Shown here: positions 50,384 to 60,179 of the stretch, one piece after another | Numbering within the stretch: the first letter of the stretch is position 1 | Layout: each line of letters begins with the position of its first letter | DNA from: Parvibaculum sp. | Lineage (GTDB): Bacteria > Pseudomonadota > Alphaproteobacteria > Parvibaculales > Parvibaculaceae | Reading direction: 5' to 3' | Assembly: GCF_019635935.1 (NCBI RefSeq) | Contig: NZ_JAHBYN010000001.1 | Coordinates: 62,001-126,000, forward strand | DNA: 64,000 bases | Notes under the pieces: model-generated | Seen by the model: only the letters and a program-made list of their open reading frames with translations | Databases searched by the model: none | What the model was told of the DNA's origin: nothing | Program-made: the position numbers and the translations under genes

Positions 50384-51940
50384 ATGCCCCTGCCCGCTCC
50401 CGCCATCGCTCGCGGCTATACCGGCGAGCCCTGCCCCGCATCCTTCAACATCGCGCGCTATTGTCTGGCGCGCGCGGCGAAGGAGACGCCGGACAAGATC
50501 GCGTTGATCGTCGTCGGCGACGCCGACGCGCCGCTGGAAAACGCGGAACGCTGGACCTATGGCGCGCTCGACGAGGCGGTGCGCCGCGTTGCGGCAGGAT
50601 TGCTGGCGGAAGGGTTCGCTCCCGGCGAGCGATTGATGATCCGGATGCCCAACACGTCCGACTATGCGCTGCTTTTCTTCGGCGCGCTGGCAGCCGGGAT
50701 CGTGCCGCTGCCGTCCTCCTCGCAACTCACAGCCGAGGAGGCCGATTTCCTGCTGTCGGATTCAGCCGCTTCCGCCGTTGCGCTCGCACCCGGCATGACC
50801 ATGCATACGAATGATGCCAAGGTGATCGACGCGGCCATGCTTGAGCGGCTGAAGGCGCACGCACCGCGCGTCGCATATGCGGACACGGCGGCAAACGACC
50901 CGGCCTTCCTCGTTTACACGTCGGGCACCAGCGGCCGCCCGAAAGGCGTGCTGCATGCGCATCGGAGCGCCTGGGGCCGCCGGCCGATGTACCAAGGCTG
51001 GTACGGCATCGAAGCCTCCGACACGATGCTCCACGCAGGCGCCTTCAACTGGACCTATACGCTGGGCGTCGGCCTCACAGACCCGTGGGCCAACGGCGCA
51101 ACGACCGTCCTCTACAATGGCGAAAAGGACGTGCAGGTCTGGCCGAAGCTGATGGAAAAAACGCACGCCACGCTCTTTGCCGCCGTGCCAACACTTTATC
51201 GCCAGATTCTGAAATATTGCGACCTCGCGGCGCATGACATTTCCGCGCTGCGCCACGGCCTGACGGCCGGCGAGGCGCTGTCGCCAGCCTTGCTCGACCA
51301 GTGGTGTGCCGCGACCGGCAAGGAACTCTACGAGGCACTCGGCATGTCGGAATGCTCAACCTATGTCTCGACCGCGCCGGGCATGGAAATTCGCGCCGGC
51401 AGCCCCGGACGGCCGCAACCCGGACGCTGCGTTGCAGCTTTACCTGTGGAGGGTGGCTCGGAGCCGTTGCCTTCGGGTGAAGTCGGTCTGCTTGCCGTCC
51501 ACCGTTCGGACCCCGGCCTGATGCTGGGTTATTGGCGGCGTCCCGACGAGGAAGCGGAAGTCTATCGCGGCGAATGGTTCATCGGCGGCGATCTCGCGAG
51601 CTTCGATGACGCCGGATACATGCACTATCACGGCCGCGCCGACGATTTGATGAATGCGATGGGCTATCGTGTCTCGCCGCAGGAAGTCGAGGCGGCGCTC
51701 GCGACACATCCGGATGTGCAGGAAGTCGCCGTCACGGAGCTGAGGGTGCGGGACGATTTGTCGGTGATCGCCGCCTTTGTGGTTCCGAAGGAGGCTTCCG
51801 AACCGGACGCCGCTTCGATCCTCGGCTGGGCCGATGCGCGACTTGCAGCCTACAAACGGCCCCGCGAAGTCGTGTTCGTCAGCGGATTGCCGCGTACCGC
51901 CAACGGCAAGGTGATGCGCCGGGCGCTTGCGCGAAGCTAG
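50384..51940 (+). CDS. AMP-dependent acyl-CoA ligase, benzoate-CoA ligase-like
   Basis: A 518-aa adenylate-forming ligase. FLVYTSGTSGRPKGVLHAH is the core motif, LGMSECSTYVS the A5, WFIGGDLASFDDAGYMHYHGRADDLMNAMGYRVSPQEVE the A7-A8 and TANGKVMRRAL the catalytic Lys. The spacing is like benzoate/2-aminobenzoate-CoA ligases. It activates an aromatic or medium-chain acid. It is divergent from the CoA transferase and its stop overlaps a convergent small gene. Confidence 0.87.
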   Translation: MPLPAPAIARGYTGEPCPASFNIARYCLARAAKETPDKIALIVVGDADAPLENAERWTYGALDEAVRRVAAGLLAEGFAPGERLMIRMPNTSDYALLFFGALAAGIVPLPSSSQLTAEEADFLLSDSAASAVALAPGMTMHTNDAKVIDAAMLERLKAHAPRVAYADTAANDPAFLVYTSGTSGRPKGVLHAHRSAWGRRPMYQGWYGIEASDTMLHAGAFNWTYTLGVGLTDPWANGATTVLYNGEKDVQVWPKLMEKTHATLFAAVPTLYRQILKYCDLAAHDISALRHGLTAGEALSPALLDQWCAATGKELYEALGMSECSTYVSTAPGMEIRAGSPGRPQPGRCVAALPVEGGSEPLPSGEVGLLAVHRSDPGLMLGYWRRPDEEAEVYRGEWFIGGDLASFDDAGYMHYHGRADDLMNAMGYRVSPQEVEAALATHPDVQEVAVTELRVRDDLSVIAAFVVPKEASEPDAASILGWADARLAAYKRPREVVFVSGLPRTANGKVMRRALARS

Positions 51941-52152
51941 TGGTGGTAGCGATAGGCGACCGGTCGTTCCCGTGGCAGGAAATCCGGCAGCGCCTCCTCC
52001 ATCGTCGGTTCGGGCTCCGGCTCGGCGGCGAATGTGACCTGCACTTGCTGGAAGCGTTCGACAAGAGATGCCGTCGCCGTCACCGGGTTTGCATCAAGCA
52101 CCCAGACGCAAAGAAAAAATCCCCCAACAATGCCCATCAGGAAATTCGACAC
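51937..52152 (-). CDS. Small membrane protein with GFFLCVW anchor
   Basis: A 71-aa protein with an N-terminal hydrophobic helix (MSNFLMGIVGGFFLCVWVLDANP), an amphipathic helix and an acidic/His C-terminus (AAEPEPEPTMEEALPDFL, AYRYHH). Its first 25 residues resemble those of the 97-aa protein at 53833 (G-x-x-x-G-F-x-x-C-x-W-x-x-x-x-N-P). Function unknown. Confidence 0.5.
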   Translation of the reverse strand: MSNFLMGIVGGFFLCVWVLDANPVTATASLVERFQQVQVTFAAEPEPEPTMEEALPDFLPRERPVAYRYHH

Positions 52153-52262
52153 GGGGCCCTGGTCCTCCTCATTCGCTACGCAACACAGTTAAAATCTTGC
52201 GCAACGAAATGGAAAACTCAAGTAGAATCAATGGGTTGTGTCAAAAAGATACAGCGAAATGG

Positions 52263-53717
52263 TTAATCTGCAATCGCGTCATGCGCGATACGTACGGATT
52301 CCGGGGGTTCGCGGCCCGCGAGGCTCACCATAACGATCGTCAGTGTAGCGACAATAAAGCCCGGCAGGATTTCATAGAGATCGAACAGGCCACCCGCGAG
52401 TTGCTTCCAGACGATCACGGTGACGGCGCCGGCGATCATGCCGGCAAGCGCGCCGTTGCGCGTCATGCGGCCCCAGAAGAGCGACAGGATCACCACCGGA
52501 CCGAACGCCGCGCCGAAGCCCGCCCAGGCATAGGCGACGAGCGCCAGCACCGTGCTGTCGCGGTCAAGCGCCATCAGGATTGCCGCGAGCGAAATCGCCA
52601 CCACCGACAGCCGGCCGACGGTCAGCAATTCACGCGCCTCGGCCTTCGGCCGGAAGATGCGCTTCCAGAAATCTTCGGCGATGACGCTCGACGAAACGAG
52701 AAGCTGAGAGGAAACCGTGCTCATCACCGCGGCGAGAACGGCGGCGAGCAGCACCCCGGCGACAAGCGGGCTGAACAAGGCTTGCGACAACGCGAGGAAA
52801 ACGGTTTCCGGATTTGCGAGCGGCGCGGCAGCGAAATATCCGATTCCCGCAATTCCGGTCGCTATGGCGCCGTAAAGCGCCAGCACCATCCATGTCATGC
52901 CGATCAGCTGCGCGCCCGGCAACGCCGCCTCGTCGCGGATTGCCATGAAGCGCGCCAGAATATGCGGCTGGCCGAAATAGCCGAGGCCCCACGCCATCAG
53001 CGACACCGCACCGATGAAGGTTATGTCGTGGAACACGTCGAGGGCGCCCTGAGGCCCGGCCTCGGCCGCTCCTGCGAGCGCCATCTCGAACCCGCCGGTC
53101 GCAGACATGGCAACGGCGGGCACGATCAGCAGCGCGAGGAACATCATCACGCCCTGCACCGTGTCGGTCCAGCAGACGCCGAGAAAGCCGCCGATGGCAG
53201 TGTAGCTGAGGATGCTGACGGCGCCGATGGCCAGCGCCCAGTGATAGTCGAGGCCGAAAACCTGTTCGAACAGAATGGCGCCCGAAACGAGCCCGGCCGA
53301 TGTGTAGATCGTGAAGAATACCAGAATGACGAAAGCGCTCGCCACGCGCAGCACACGGCTCTTGTCGGCAAAGCGGTTCTCGAAATAGTCGGGCAGCGTC
53401 AGCGCATCGCCCGCCGCCTCCGTGTAGCGCCGGAGCCGCCGCGCGACGAAGCGCCAGTTGAGCAGTGCGCCCGCGACCAGCCCGACCGCGATCCAGACCT
53501 GGTTGAGGCCATAGAGGTAGACCGCGCCCGGCAGACCGAGCATCAGCCAGCCGCTCATGTCGGAGGCGCCCGCCGAAAGGGCCGCCACCCAACGGCCAAG
53601 CTGCCGCCCGCCGAGAATGTAGTCTTTGAGATTGTTGGTGATGCGGTAGGCCGCCGCGCCGAGCGCCAGCATCGCCACGAGATAGACCGCAATGGTCAGC
53701 GGCAACGTTGCGCTCAT
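52263..53717 (-). CDS. putP: Sodium/proline symporter (SSS family)
   Basis: A 484-aa 13-helix symporter of the solute:sodium family: YILGGRQLGRWVAALSAGASDMSGWLMLGLPGAVY is the typical PutP helix 2 motif, YTAIGGFLGVCWTDTVQGVMMF the central one, and ARFMAIRDEAALPGAQ follows. It imports proline or a related solute with Na+. ATG 53717 overlaps the stop of the small gene before it, giving translational coupling. Confidence 0.9.
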   Translation of the reverse strand: MSATLPLTIAVYLVAMLALGAAAYRITNNLKDYILGGRQLGRWVAALSAGASDMSGWLMLGLPGAVYLYGLNQVWIAVGLVAGALLNWRFVARRLRRYTEAAGDALTLPDYFENRFADKSRVLRVASAFVILVFFTIYTSAGLVSGAILFEQVFGLDYHWALAIGAVSILSYTAIGGFLGVCWTDTVQGVMMFLALLIVPAVAMSATGGFEMALAGAAEAGPQGALDVFHDITFIGAVSLMAWGLGYFGQPHILARFMAIRDEAALPGAQLIGMTWMVLALYGAIATGIAGIGYFAAAPLANPETVFLALSQALFSPLVAGVLLAAVLAAVMSTVSSQLLVSSSVIAEDFWKRIFRPKAEARELLTVGRLSVVAISLAAILMALDRDSTVLALVAYAWAGFGAAFGPVVILSLFWGRMTRNGALAGMIAGAVTVIVWKQLAGGLFDLYEILPGFIVATLTIVMVSLAGREPPESVRIAHDAIAD

Positions 53718-53809
53718 CGGGTTCTGAGCCAGCCGATGGCCGATGCGACAATGGCGAGCGCCGGCAAGGCGAGCACCAGCCAGCTTTCGACAGTCAATCC
53801 ACCGATCAT
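53714..53809 (-). CDS. 31-aa symporter small accessory protein candidate
   Basis: The frame from ATG 53809, with GGGGG about five bases upstream, encodes MIGGLTVESWLVLALPALAI and then VASAIGWLRTR, one hydrophobic helix with a basic end. TGA 53714-53716 overlaps the putP start as ATGA. Tiny one-helix proteins preceding SSS symporters are known as symporter small accessory proteins; this fits by size, topology and coupling. Confidence 0.65.
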   Translation of the reverse strand: MIGGLTVESWLVLALPALAIVASAIGWLRTR

Positions 53810-53832
53810 CGGGCCCCCTTTCGCGGGGAGCC

Positions 53833-54126
53833 CTACATCGGAGGCAGCCCGCCTGCCCGACTTAGCCAGCTAGGGTTGCGATGATCAAGAGGTTCGATGG
53901 GTTCGGCTGATCCCGCGGCGATGGTCTGGATGCCGCGGTCGCGATGGACGCCCGCATACTGGCCCTTGTGGCCGCGCGGGCGCTCGCCGTGATACTCCGC
54001 CTGAAGATGGTCGTGGGCCGCAGCAATCTTGTTGCTGAAGCCGAAGACGGCTTCAGCCGGATTGATCCCATAGGTCCATGTGCAGGCCAGGAAGCCCAGG
54101 ACGAAACCTGCGACGAGTTTTCCCAC
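53833..54126 (-). CDS. 97-aa anchored protein with a GFLACTW segment
   Basis: A hydrophobic N-terminus (MGKLVAGFVLGFLACTWTYGINPAEAVF) followed by a charged His/Arg/Gly-rich tail. The anchor is similar to the protein at 51937, so both probably belong to one small family placed on either side of putP. It may be exported or anchored; role unknown. Confidence 0.45.
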   Translation of the reverse strand: MGKLVAGFVLGFLACTWTYGINPAEAVFGFSNKIAAAHDHLQAEYHGERPRGHKGQYAGVHRDRGIQTIAAGSAEPIEPLDHRNPSWLSRAGGLPPM

Positions 54127-54222
54127 GACGTGTCCTTCCGTTGCTCGCGAAGCAACATTCGGGGAAATTATGGGCTCTCATGCTTAATGAAGCGTTACCG
54201 GCGATCTGCAGATTCAGCCATC

Positions 54223-55002
54223 TCAGAGCGATTGCCCGTCATCGACCGTGAACAGGGAACCGGTGATGAAACGTCCGTGATCGGACGTCAGCAACAGCAG
54301 CGTCCCGTCCAGGTCTTCCTCGACCCCGAGCCGCCGCCGCGGCCAGCTCTTGATCTGCTTTTGTCCGCCTTCGGTGCCGAACCAGTCGGAATTCAGTTCG
54401 GTCTCGATGAAGCCCGGACACATCGCATTGACGTTGATCTGGTGGCGGGCCCATTCCTTGGCCAGCGACCGCGTCATCATCCCGACGGCGGCCTTGGTCA
54501 TGCAGTAAATCGTCAGCCCGGGCAAAACCGTGTGAGCGCCGATGGAGGCGATGTTGACGATGCGGCCACCCGCGCCGCGCGCCATCATTGACCGGCCGGC
54601 GGCCTGCGCCATGAAAAAGGCACCGCGCACATTGGTGTCGAACATCGTGTCGAAACCCTCGGGCGTCACCTCGGCCGGAAGCGCCTGCACATTCATGCCC
54701 GCATTGTTGATGAGGATGTCGACGGGTCCGAGTGTGCCTTCGGTCTCCGCCATGCAGGCCGTGATGCTGGCCGGATCCGTGACGTCGAGCGCGATTGCCG
54801 CCGCCGTGCCGCCCATCGCCTCGATCTCGGATTGGAGAACGGTGAGCCGTTCGACACGCCGCCCGGTGATGGCGACCTTTGCGCCCGCCTTCGCCAAAAC
54901 CAGCGCGAAGCGCCTGCCGAGCCCGCTGGTCGCACCGGTCACCAGCGCTACCTTGCCGCTGAGGTCGTAATCCGGGAGCCTGACTTCGGTTGTCTCGCCC
55001 AT
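54223..55002 (-). CDS. Short-chain dehydrogenase/reductase
   Basis: A 259-aa classical SDR. VTGATSGLGRRFALVLAKAGAKV is the TGxxxGxG cofactor motif, NNAGMNVQ the NNAG, IVNIASIGAHTVLPG holds the Ser, YCMTKAAV the YxxxK. It is followed by GFIETELNSDWF and the C-terminal LFTVDDGQSL. NAD(H) or NADP(H) preference is not certain. GGAGG precedes ATG 55002. Confidence 0.9.
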   Translation of the reverse strand: MGETTEVRLPDYDLSGKVALVTGATSGLGRRFALVLAKAGAKVAITGRRVERLTVLQSEIEAMGGTAAAIALDVTDPASITACMAETEGTLGPVDILINNAGMNVQALPAEVTPEGFDTMFDTNVRGAFFMAQAAGRSMMARGAGGRIVNIASIGAHTVLPGLTIYCMTKAAVGMMTRSLAKEWARHQINVNAMCPGFIETELNSDWFGTEGGQKQIKSWPRRRLGVEEDLDGTLLLLTSDHGRFITGSLFTVDDGQSL

Positions 55003-55147
55003 TGCGCTATAGCCTCCAGCCATTTGATTTTGCAGGACTCTTCGCAAGCGCCGCCGATCCCGTCAAGAAGCGGCCCGGTCGAGCCTTGCGGCCCCTGCGT
55101 TCCCGGCCGCATAATCGCCCATCGGAAACGCACGACGGAGGCCGGAA

Positions 55148-55801
55148 ATGCAACTCGATGTCGTCTCGGATACGGTCTGCCCGTGGTGCTATATCGGCAA
55201 GAAGCGCCTCGACCAGGCGCTGGCGATGCATGGCGGTAACAATATCGTACTGGCCTGGCGGCCGTTTCAGCTCGACGCTTCGATCCCCGAAGGCGGCGTC
55301 GACCGCAAGGCCTACATGGAAAAGAAGTTCGGAACCGAGCGGGCAAAGGAAGTCGGCAACACCATTCGCGACTTCGGTGCGGCGGTCGGTATCGCATTTC
55401 GTTTCGACCGTATCGAGCGCTCGCCCAATACGCTCGACAGCCACCGCCTGATCCGCTGGGCCGGCACCGCCGGCCGGCAGGACGAGATGGTCGATATTCT
55501 GTTCCGTCGCTATTTCGAGGACGGCGAAGACATCGGCGCGCGCGATGTGCTGGTGGACGCCGCCGCGGAGGGCGGCATGGACGCCGATATCGTGCGCGAT
55601 CTGCTCGCCGGCGACGCCGACAAGGAACTCATCCGCCGCGAGGACATGACGGCACGCGAACTCGGCATTCAGGGCGTTCCGAGCTTCGTCATCAATTCAA
55701 AATGGGTGATGGTCGGCGCGCAGGAACCGAAAACGCTGGTGCGCATGTTCGACAAGTTGCTGGCGAAAGAGGCCGAGGAAGCTGCGAGCGCCGCTCAATA
55801 A
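55148..55801 (+). CDS. DsbA-family oxidoreductase (FrnE-like)
   Basis: A 217-aa thioredoxin-like protein with CPWC at residues 11-14 (VSDTVCPWCYIGKKRLDQAL) and the inserted helical domain; GIQGVPSFVINSKWVMVGAQEP holds the cis-Pro. It lacks a signal peptide, so it is cytoplasmic like FrnE or 2-hydroxychromene-2-carboxylate isomerase relatives. GGAGG precedes ATG 55148. Confidence 0.87.
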   Translation: MQLDVVSDTVCPWCYIGKKRLDQALAMHGGNNIVLAWRPFQLDASIPEGGVDRKAYMEKKFGTERAKEVGNTIRDFGAAVGIAFRFDRIERSPNTLDSHRLIRWAGTAGRQDEMVDILFRRYFEDGEDIGARDVLVDAAAEGGMDADIVRDLLAGDADKELIRREDMTARELGIQGVPSFVINSKWVMVGAQEPKTLVRMFDKLLAKEAEEAASAAQ

Positions 55802-55818
55802 GCTCAGAGGGGAGGACA

Positions 55819-56265
55819 ATGACTTTTTCTTCGTCGACGCAGGATCGTCAGGCTCACTGGCTGGTGCTTCTCGGCCTTTTGCTCTTTCTGATTGGACTGC
55901 TGACAGGCTTCGTGTCGGGTGGTCTCGCCAATTCGCGGATGGGCCTTTCGGCACATCTCGAAGGCTTGATGAATGGCATATTCCTCGCTCTGCTCGGCCT
56001 TCTCTGGTCGCGTCTGGTACTCGGCGCAACGGCTCTGTTGGTTGCTTTCTGGCTCGTCGTCTATGCCGCATTCGCCAACTGGCTGGGCGTCCTGCTTGCC
56101 GCAATTTGGGGCGCCGGCGCCGGCATGATGCCGCTTGCGGCGCAAGGCATGTCGGGTTCGGGTCCGCAGGAAGCCATCATTGCTTTCCTGCTCATCAGCC
56201 TCTCCGTTGCGATGGTGCTGGGCGTGATCCTGGTGATCCTGGGCCTCTGGCACGCGCGAAAGTAG
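55819..56265 (+). CDS. Hydroxylaminobenzene mutase-like membrane protein
   Basis: A 148-aa four-helix protein. LLGLLLFLIGLLTGFVSGGLANSRMGLSAHLEGLMNGIFLALLGLLW and FANWLGVLLAAIWGAGAGMMPLAA match the habA/habB type, whose members isomerise hydroxylaminobenzene to 2-aminophenol. The substrate in this organism is unknown; the family name is from memory of the motif, not a search. ATG 55819 has GGGGAGG upstream. Confidence 0.7.
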   Translation: MTFSSSTQDRQAHWLVLLGLLLFLIGLLTGFVSGGLANSRMGLSAHLEGLMNGIFLALLGLLWSRLVLGATALLVAFWLVVYAAFANWLGVLLAAIWGAGAGMMPLAAQGMSGSGPQEAIIAFLLISLSVAMVLGVILVILGLWHARK

Positions 56266-56269
56266 GGAC

Positions 56270-59200
56270 TCACGCAGCCTTTGCCGCGCCGGCGAGGTCT
56301 GCGAGCTTCCGCATCAGCACGTAAGTGCCGGCCAGCCGCTCTTCGGGCGTGTCCCAGTCACGCTTGAAGACGAGCTTGTGATCGGGACGGAGCTTTGCCC
56401 TGCCGCGCTCGTCATTGATAATCTCGACCAGCGCCGCCGGATTGGCGAATGTGTTGTCGCGGAAGCTGAGCACAATGCCCTTGGGACCCGCCTCGATCTT
56501 CTCAACATTGGCCGCCCGGCACATCCCCTTGATCTCGACGATCTTCAACAGGAACTCGACTTCCTCCGGCAGCTTGCCGAAACGATCGATCAACTCGGCG
56601 CCGAAGCCGTCGACCTCCGCCCGCGTTTCGACATCCGACAAGCGCCGGTAGAGGGCCATGCGTGCGTCGAGATCGGGCACATAATTTTCGGGAATAAGAA
56701 CCGGTGTGCCGACATTGATCTGCGGCGACCAGCGTCCCTCCTCGTCTTCATCCGCACCGCCGCCGCGCATCGCCGCCACGGCCTCCTCGAGCATCGACTG
56801 ATAAAGTTCGTAGCCGACTTCCCTGATGTGGCCCGACTGTTCGTCGCCGAGCAGGTTGCCCGCGCCGCGAATGTCGAGGTCGTGGCTCGCGAGCGAAAAA
56901 CCCGCACCGAGCGAGTCGAGCGACTGCAACACTTTCAACCGTCGTTCGGCACCCGCCGTCAGCGTCCGGTTGGCCGGAACCGTCAGATAGGCATAGGCGC
57001 GCGCCTTCGAACGGCCGACGCGACCGCGAAGCTGGTAGAGCTGCGCCAGGCCGAACATGTCGGCGCGATGCACGATCAGCGTGTTGGCGGTCGGGATATC
57101 GAGGCCGGACTCGACGATCGTTGTCGAGAGGAGCACGTCGTATTTGCCATCGTAGAAAGCGGTCATCTTGTCTTCGATTTCGCCGGGCGCCATTTGCCCA
57201 TGCGCGATCGTGAACTTCACTTCAGGCACATATTGCCGCAGAAACTCACCGGCGTCGGACAGGTCGGCGATGCGCGGCACGACGTAGAAACTTTGCCCAC
57301 CCCGGAAGTGTTCGCGCAACAGCGCCTCGCGCATCACGACGGGATCGAACGGCGAGACATAGGTACGCACGACAAGCCGGTCGACCGGCGGCGTCGCGAT
57401 GATCGACAGTTCACGCACGCCCGAAAGCGCCATCTGCAACGTTCGGGGGATCGGCGTTGCGGTCAGCGTCAGCACATGAACCTCGGCGCGCAGCGCTTTC
57501 AACTGCTCCTTGTGCGCGACGCCGAAATGCTGCTCCTCATCGACGATCACGAGTCCGAGATTGCGAAACTTCACCTGCTTTCCAAGAACCGCATGGGTGC
57601 CGATCACGATGTCGACCGTTCCATCCGCGAGACCCGCCCTCGCTTCCGCCACGTCCTTGGCGCCGACAAGCCGCGACATCTGCCGGAGTTTGACCGGCAG
57701 TCCATGAACGCGATCGCTGAACGTCTTGAAATGCTGCCGCGCCAGCAATGTTGTCGGGACGACAACCGCGACTTGATAGCCGTTCAACGCGGCGACAAAG
57801 GCCGCGCGCAACGCGACTTCGGTTTTTCCGAAACCGACGTCGCCGCAGATCAGCCGATCCATTGGTCGCCCACGTGCAAGATCTTCCAGCACCGCCTCGA
57901 TCGCCTGTTCCTGATCGTCGGTTTCGGTGAACGGAAAGCGCGCACAGAACTCATCATAGGCACCCGGTTGCGGTTCCATGACCGGCGCCTTTTTCAATTC
58001 GCGCGCGGCGGCGATCTTGATGAGTTCGCCGGCCATCTCGCGGATGCGTTCCTTGAGACGCGCCTTGCGCGCTTGCCAGCCGGTGCCGCCCAGCCGGTCG
58101 AGCTGTGCCTCCGTTTCATCGGAGCCGTAGCGCGACAAAAGTTCGATGTTTTCGACCGGCAGGTAGAGCTTGTCGTTGCCCTGGTAGAGCAGCAACAGGC
58201 AGTCATGCGGGGCACCCATGACCTCGATAGTCTGCAAACGCTCGAAGCGCCCGATGCCGTGATCGACATGCACGACGAAGTCGCCGGGCGAAAGGCTGGA
58301 CGCCTCGGTCAGAAAGTTCTCCGCCCGCTTCTTGCGGCGCTGGCGCACCAGCCTGTCGCCCAGAACGTCCTGCTCGCTGATGACAGCGAGATCGTTCGTC
58401 TCGAACCCGGCTTCAAGACCGAGAACAATTAGCGAAACTGTACTTTTGATAACACTGTTAACATCCGTCCACTTTTCGGCAATGAGAACATTTCCGATAC
58501 CGTGATCGGCGAGCACATGGACAAGCCGGTCCCGCGCCCCTTCGCTCCAGCTTGCAATGGCGATGCGTTTGCCGGCACGACGAAGCCCGGCAATATGCCC
58601 ACCCAGTGCCTCAAAGATGTTGATGCCGTCCTGTGCCCGTTCCGGCGCAAAGTCGCGTCCCAGTTTTCCGCCGAGGTTGATGCCGGCTTCCTCGGGAACG
58701 CGGAACGGCGTGAAAACACGCACGGGCCGCGTGTCGAGGATCGCGTCCCACTCCGCCGCATCGAGATAGAGCAACTCTGGCTTCAGCGGTTTGTAGCTCG
58801 GCGCCTCGACTGTCGAGCGGCCCTCGCGCGCCGCGACACGCGCTTCGTAATAGTCGCGGATGAGGTCGAGCCGTGCGGTCTTCGCCTCGTCGGCCTGAGC
58901 ATCGAGCGTGACCGTGGCGCCTGGCATATAGTCGAAGATCGTTTCGAGCTTTTCGTGGAAAAGCGGAAGCCAGTGTTCCATGCCCGCATGCTTGCGGCCC
59001 TCGCTGACGGCGGCGTAGAGCGGATCGCCGTCATTGACCGCACCGAGCGCCGCGACATACCCGGCACGGAAGCGACGGATCGTATTTTCGTCGAGATGAA
59101 TTTCGCCGGCGGGCACCAGATCGACGCCGGAAAGCTGCCCGACCGTGCGCTGACTTTCCGGATCGAAGCTCCGCACCGCATCCAGCGTGTCGCCGAACAT

Positions 59201-59773
59201 GTCGAGGCGCAGCGGCAATTCAAAGCCCGGCGGGAAAATATCGACGATACCGCCGCGCACCGCGAACTCGCCGCGCTCGCGCACCGTGCCCGTCCGGTTG
59301 TAGCCGTTGGCCGCGAGATAGGCCGTCAAAGCATCGAGATCGACGCGGTTGCCGACATGCGCCGACCAGGCCGCAGTGCCGACCGTTTCGCGCGCCGGCA
59401 CACGCTGCAGCGCGCCATTGACCGTGAGAAGCACGACGAGCGGCTTGTCCCCGCCCGTCTCCAGCCGCGCGGCCAGCCGCGATAGCGTCGCCATGCGGCG
59501 GGCGCTGATGTCCCCGTTCGGGGATACGCGGTCATAGGGGAGACAGTCCCAGGCAGGAAAAAGCTCGACCTCGATATCGGGTGCGAAGAATGCCAGCGCT
59601 TCTGCGAGTGCCGCCATGCGCGCATCGTCGCGCGCCACATGCCCAACCATCCCCTTCTGGTTGCCATGGCATGCGCGCGCGATATCCGCGAGTACGAGTG
59701 CATCGAAGCCCTCCGGGACTTCGCCGAGCGTCAACCGGCCCGGTGCCGCGGTCATTTCTTGTAGCCTGGTCAA
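56270..59773 (-). CDS. mfd: Transcription-repair coupling factor Mfd
   Basis: A 1167-aa translocase that removes stalled RNA polymerase and recruits UvrA. It has the UvrB-homology N-terminal part ([27 protein letters not shown]), the RNAP-interaction domain ([17 protein letters not shown]), the helicase core with [20 protein letters not shown] and [17 protein letters not shown], the TRG motif ([10 protein letters not shown]), and the D7 C-terminal domain. The start is TTG 59773, consistent with the family N-terminus; ATG 59755 is the alternative. Confidence 0.94.
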   Translation of the reverse strand: MTRLQEMTAAPGRLTLGEVPEGFDALVLADIARACHGNQKGMVGHVARDDARMAALAEALAFFAPDIEVELFPAWDCLPYDRVSPNGDISARRMATLSRLAARLETGGDKPLVVLLTVNGALQRVPARETVGTAAWSAHVGNRVDLDALTAYLAANGYNRTGTVRERGEFAVRGGIVDIFPPGFELPLRLDMFGDTLDAVRSFDPESQRTVGQLSGVDLVPAGEIHLDENTIRRFRAGYVAALGAVNDGDPLYAAVSEGRKHAGMEHWLPLFHEKLETIFDYMPGATVTLDAQADEAKTARLDLIRDYYEARVAAREGRSTVEAPSYKPLKPELLYLDAAEWDAILDTRPVRVFTPFRVPEEAGINLGGKLGRDFAPERAQDGINIFEALGGHIAGLRRAGKRIAIASWSEGARDRLVHVLADHGIGNVLIAEKWTDVNSVIKSTVSLIVLGLEAGFETNDLAVISEQDVLGDRLVRQRRKKRAENFLTEASSLSPGDFVVHVDHGIGRFERLQTIEVMGAPHDCLLLLYQGNDKLYLPVENIELLSRYGSDETEAQLDRLGGTGWQARKARLKERIREMAGELIKIAAARELKKAPVMEPQPGAYDEFCARFPFTETDDQEQAIEAVLEDLARGRPMDRLICGDVGFGKTEVALRAAFVAALNGYQVAVVVPTTLLARQHFKTFSDRVHGLPVKLRQMSRLVGAKDVAEARAGLADGTVDIVIGTHAVLGKQVKFRNLGLVIVDEEQHFGVAHKEQLKALRAEVHVLTLTATPIPRTLQMALSGVRELSIIATPPVDRLVVRTYVSPFDPVVMREALLREHFRGGQSFYVVPRIADLSDAGEFLRQYVPEVKFTIAHGQMAPGEIEDKMTAFYDGKYDVLLSTTIVESGLDIPTANTLIVHRADMFGLAQLYQLRGRVGRSKARAYAYLTVPANRTLTAGAERRLKVLQSLDSLGAGFSLASHDLDIRGAGNLLGDEQSGHIREVGYELYQSMLEEAVAAMRGGGADEDEEGRWSPQINVGTPVLIPENYVPDLDARMALYRRLSDVETRAEVDGFGAELIDRFGKLPEEVEFLLKIVEIKGMCRAANVEKIEAGPKGIVLSFRDNTFANPAALVEIINDERGRAKLRPDHKLVFKRDWDTPEERLAGTYVLMRKLADLAGAAKAA

Positions 59774-59777
59774 GGAA

Positions 59778-60083
59778 TTAGCCTTCGCTCCGGTTCGCCC
59801 AAAGCGTTCCCTTCATGTGATTGAACGTGCGGATGCGGGCGAGCAGCGGGGTATCGTGCTCCGCCGGCACGCGTTCGCGCCCCGTGATCCAGTTGTAGAG
59901 CGACGTATCCTCGGCTTCGAGCAACGCCTCATATTGATCGAGTTCGGGAAAACTCAGCGATTCCAGCATATTGTCGGAAAAATGCCCGAGGATAAGATCC
60001 ATCTCGCGGATGCCGCGGTGCCAGGATCGGAATCCGATCCGCCGCAGCCGCGCGCGATGCTCTTCGGCGCTTGTTTCTGCCAT
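59778..60083 (-). CDS. sdhE: Succinate dehydrogenase assembly factor SdhE
   Basis: A 101-aa DUF339/SdhE protein. RRIGFRSWHRGIREMDLILGHF contains the RGxxE motif needed for flavinylation of SdhA; ELDQYEALLEAEDTSLYNWITGRERVP completes the fold. ATG 60083 is chosen because the family begins just before it, and the long upstream frame is antisense to recG. Ends four bases before mfd starts. Confidence 0.9.
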   Translation of the reverse strand: MAETSAEEHRARLRRIGFRSWHRGIREMDLILGHFSDNMLESLSFPELDQYEALLEAEDTSLYNWITGRERVPAEHDTPLLARIRTFNHMKGTLWANRSEG

Positions 60084-60179
60084 AGTCCCTGTCCCTTTCA
60101 AGCTCGGGATATAGACCGCCCCAGCCTCTATGTCATTAGAATGGAAGCATGATTCCCTCTCGCGCCCATGGGGTCGGCG

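Noticed and set aside
52068..53873. 601-codon plus-strand frame opposite putP
   Set aside because: Shadow frame; putP is clearly the real gene.
56378..58432. 684-codon plus-strand frame opposite mfd
   Set aside because: Antisense of mfd; no domain, biased composition.
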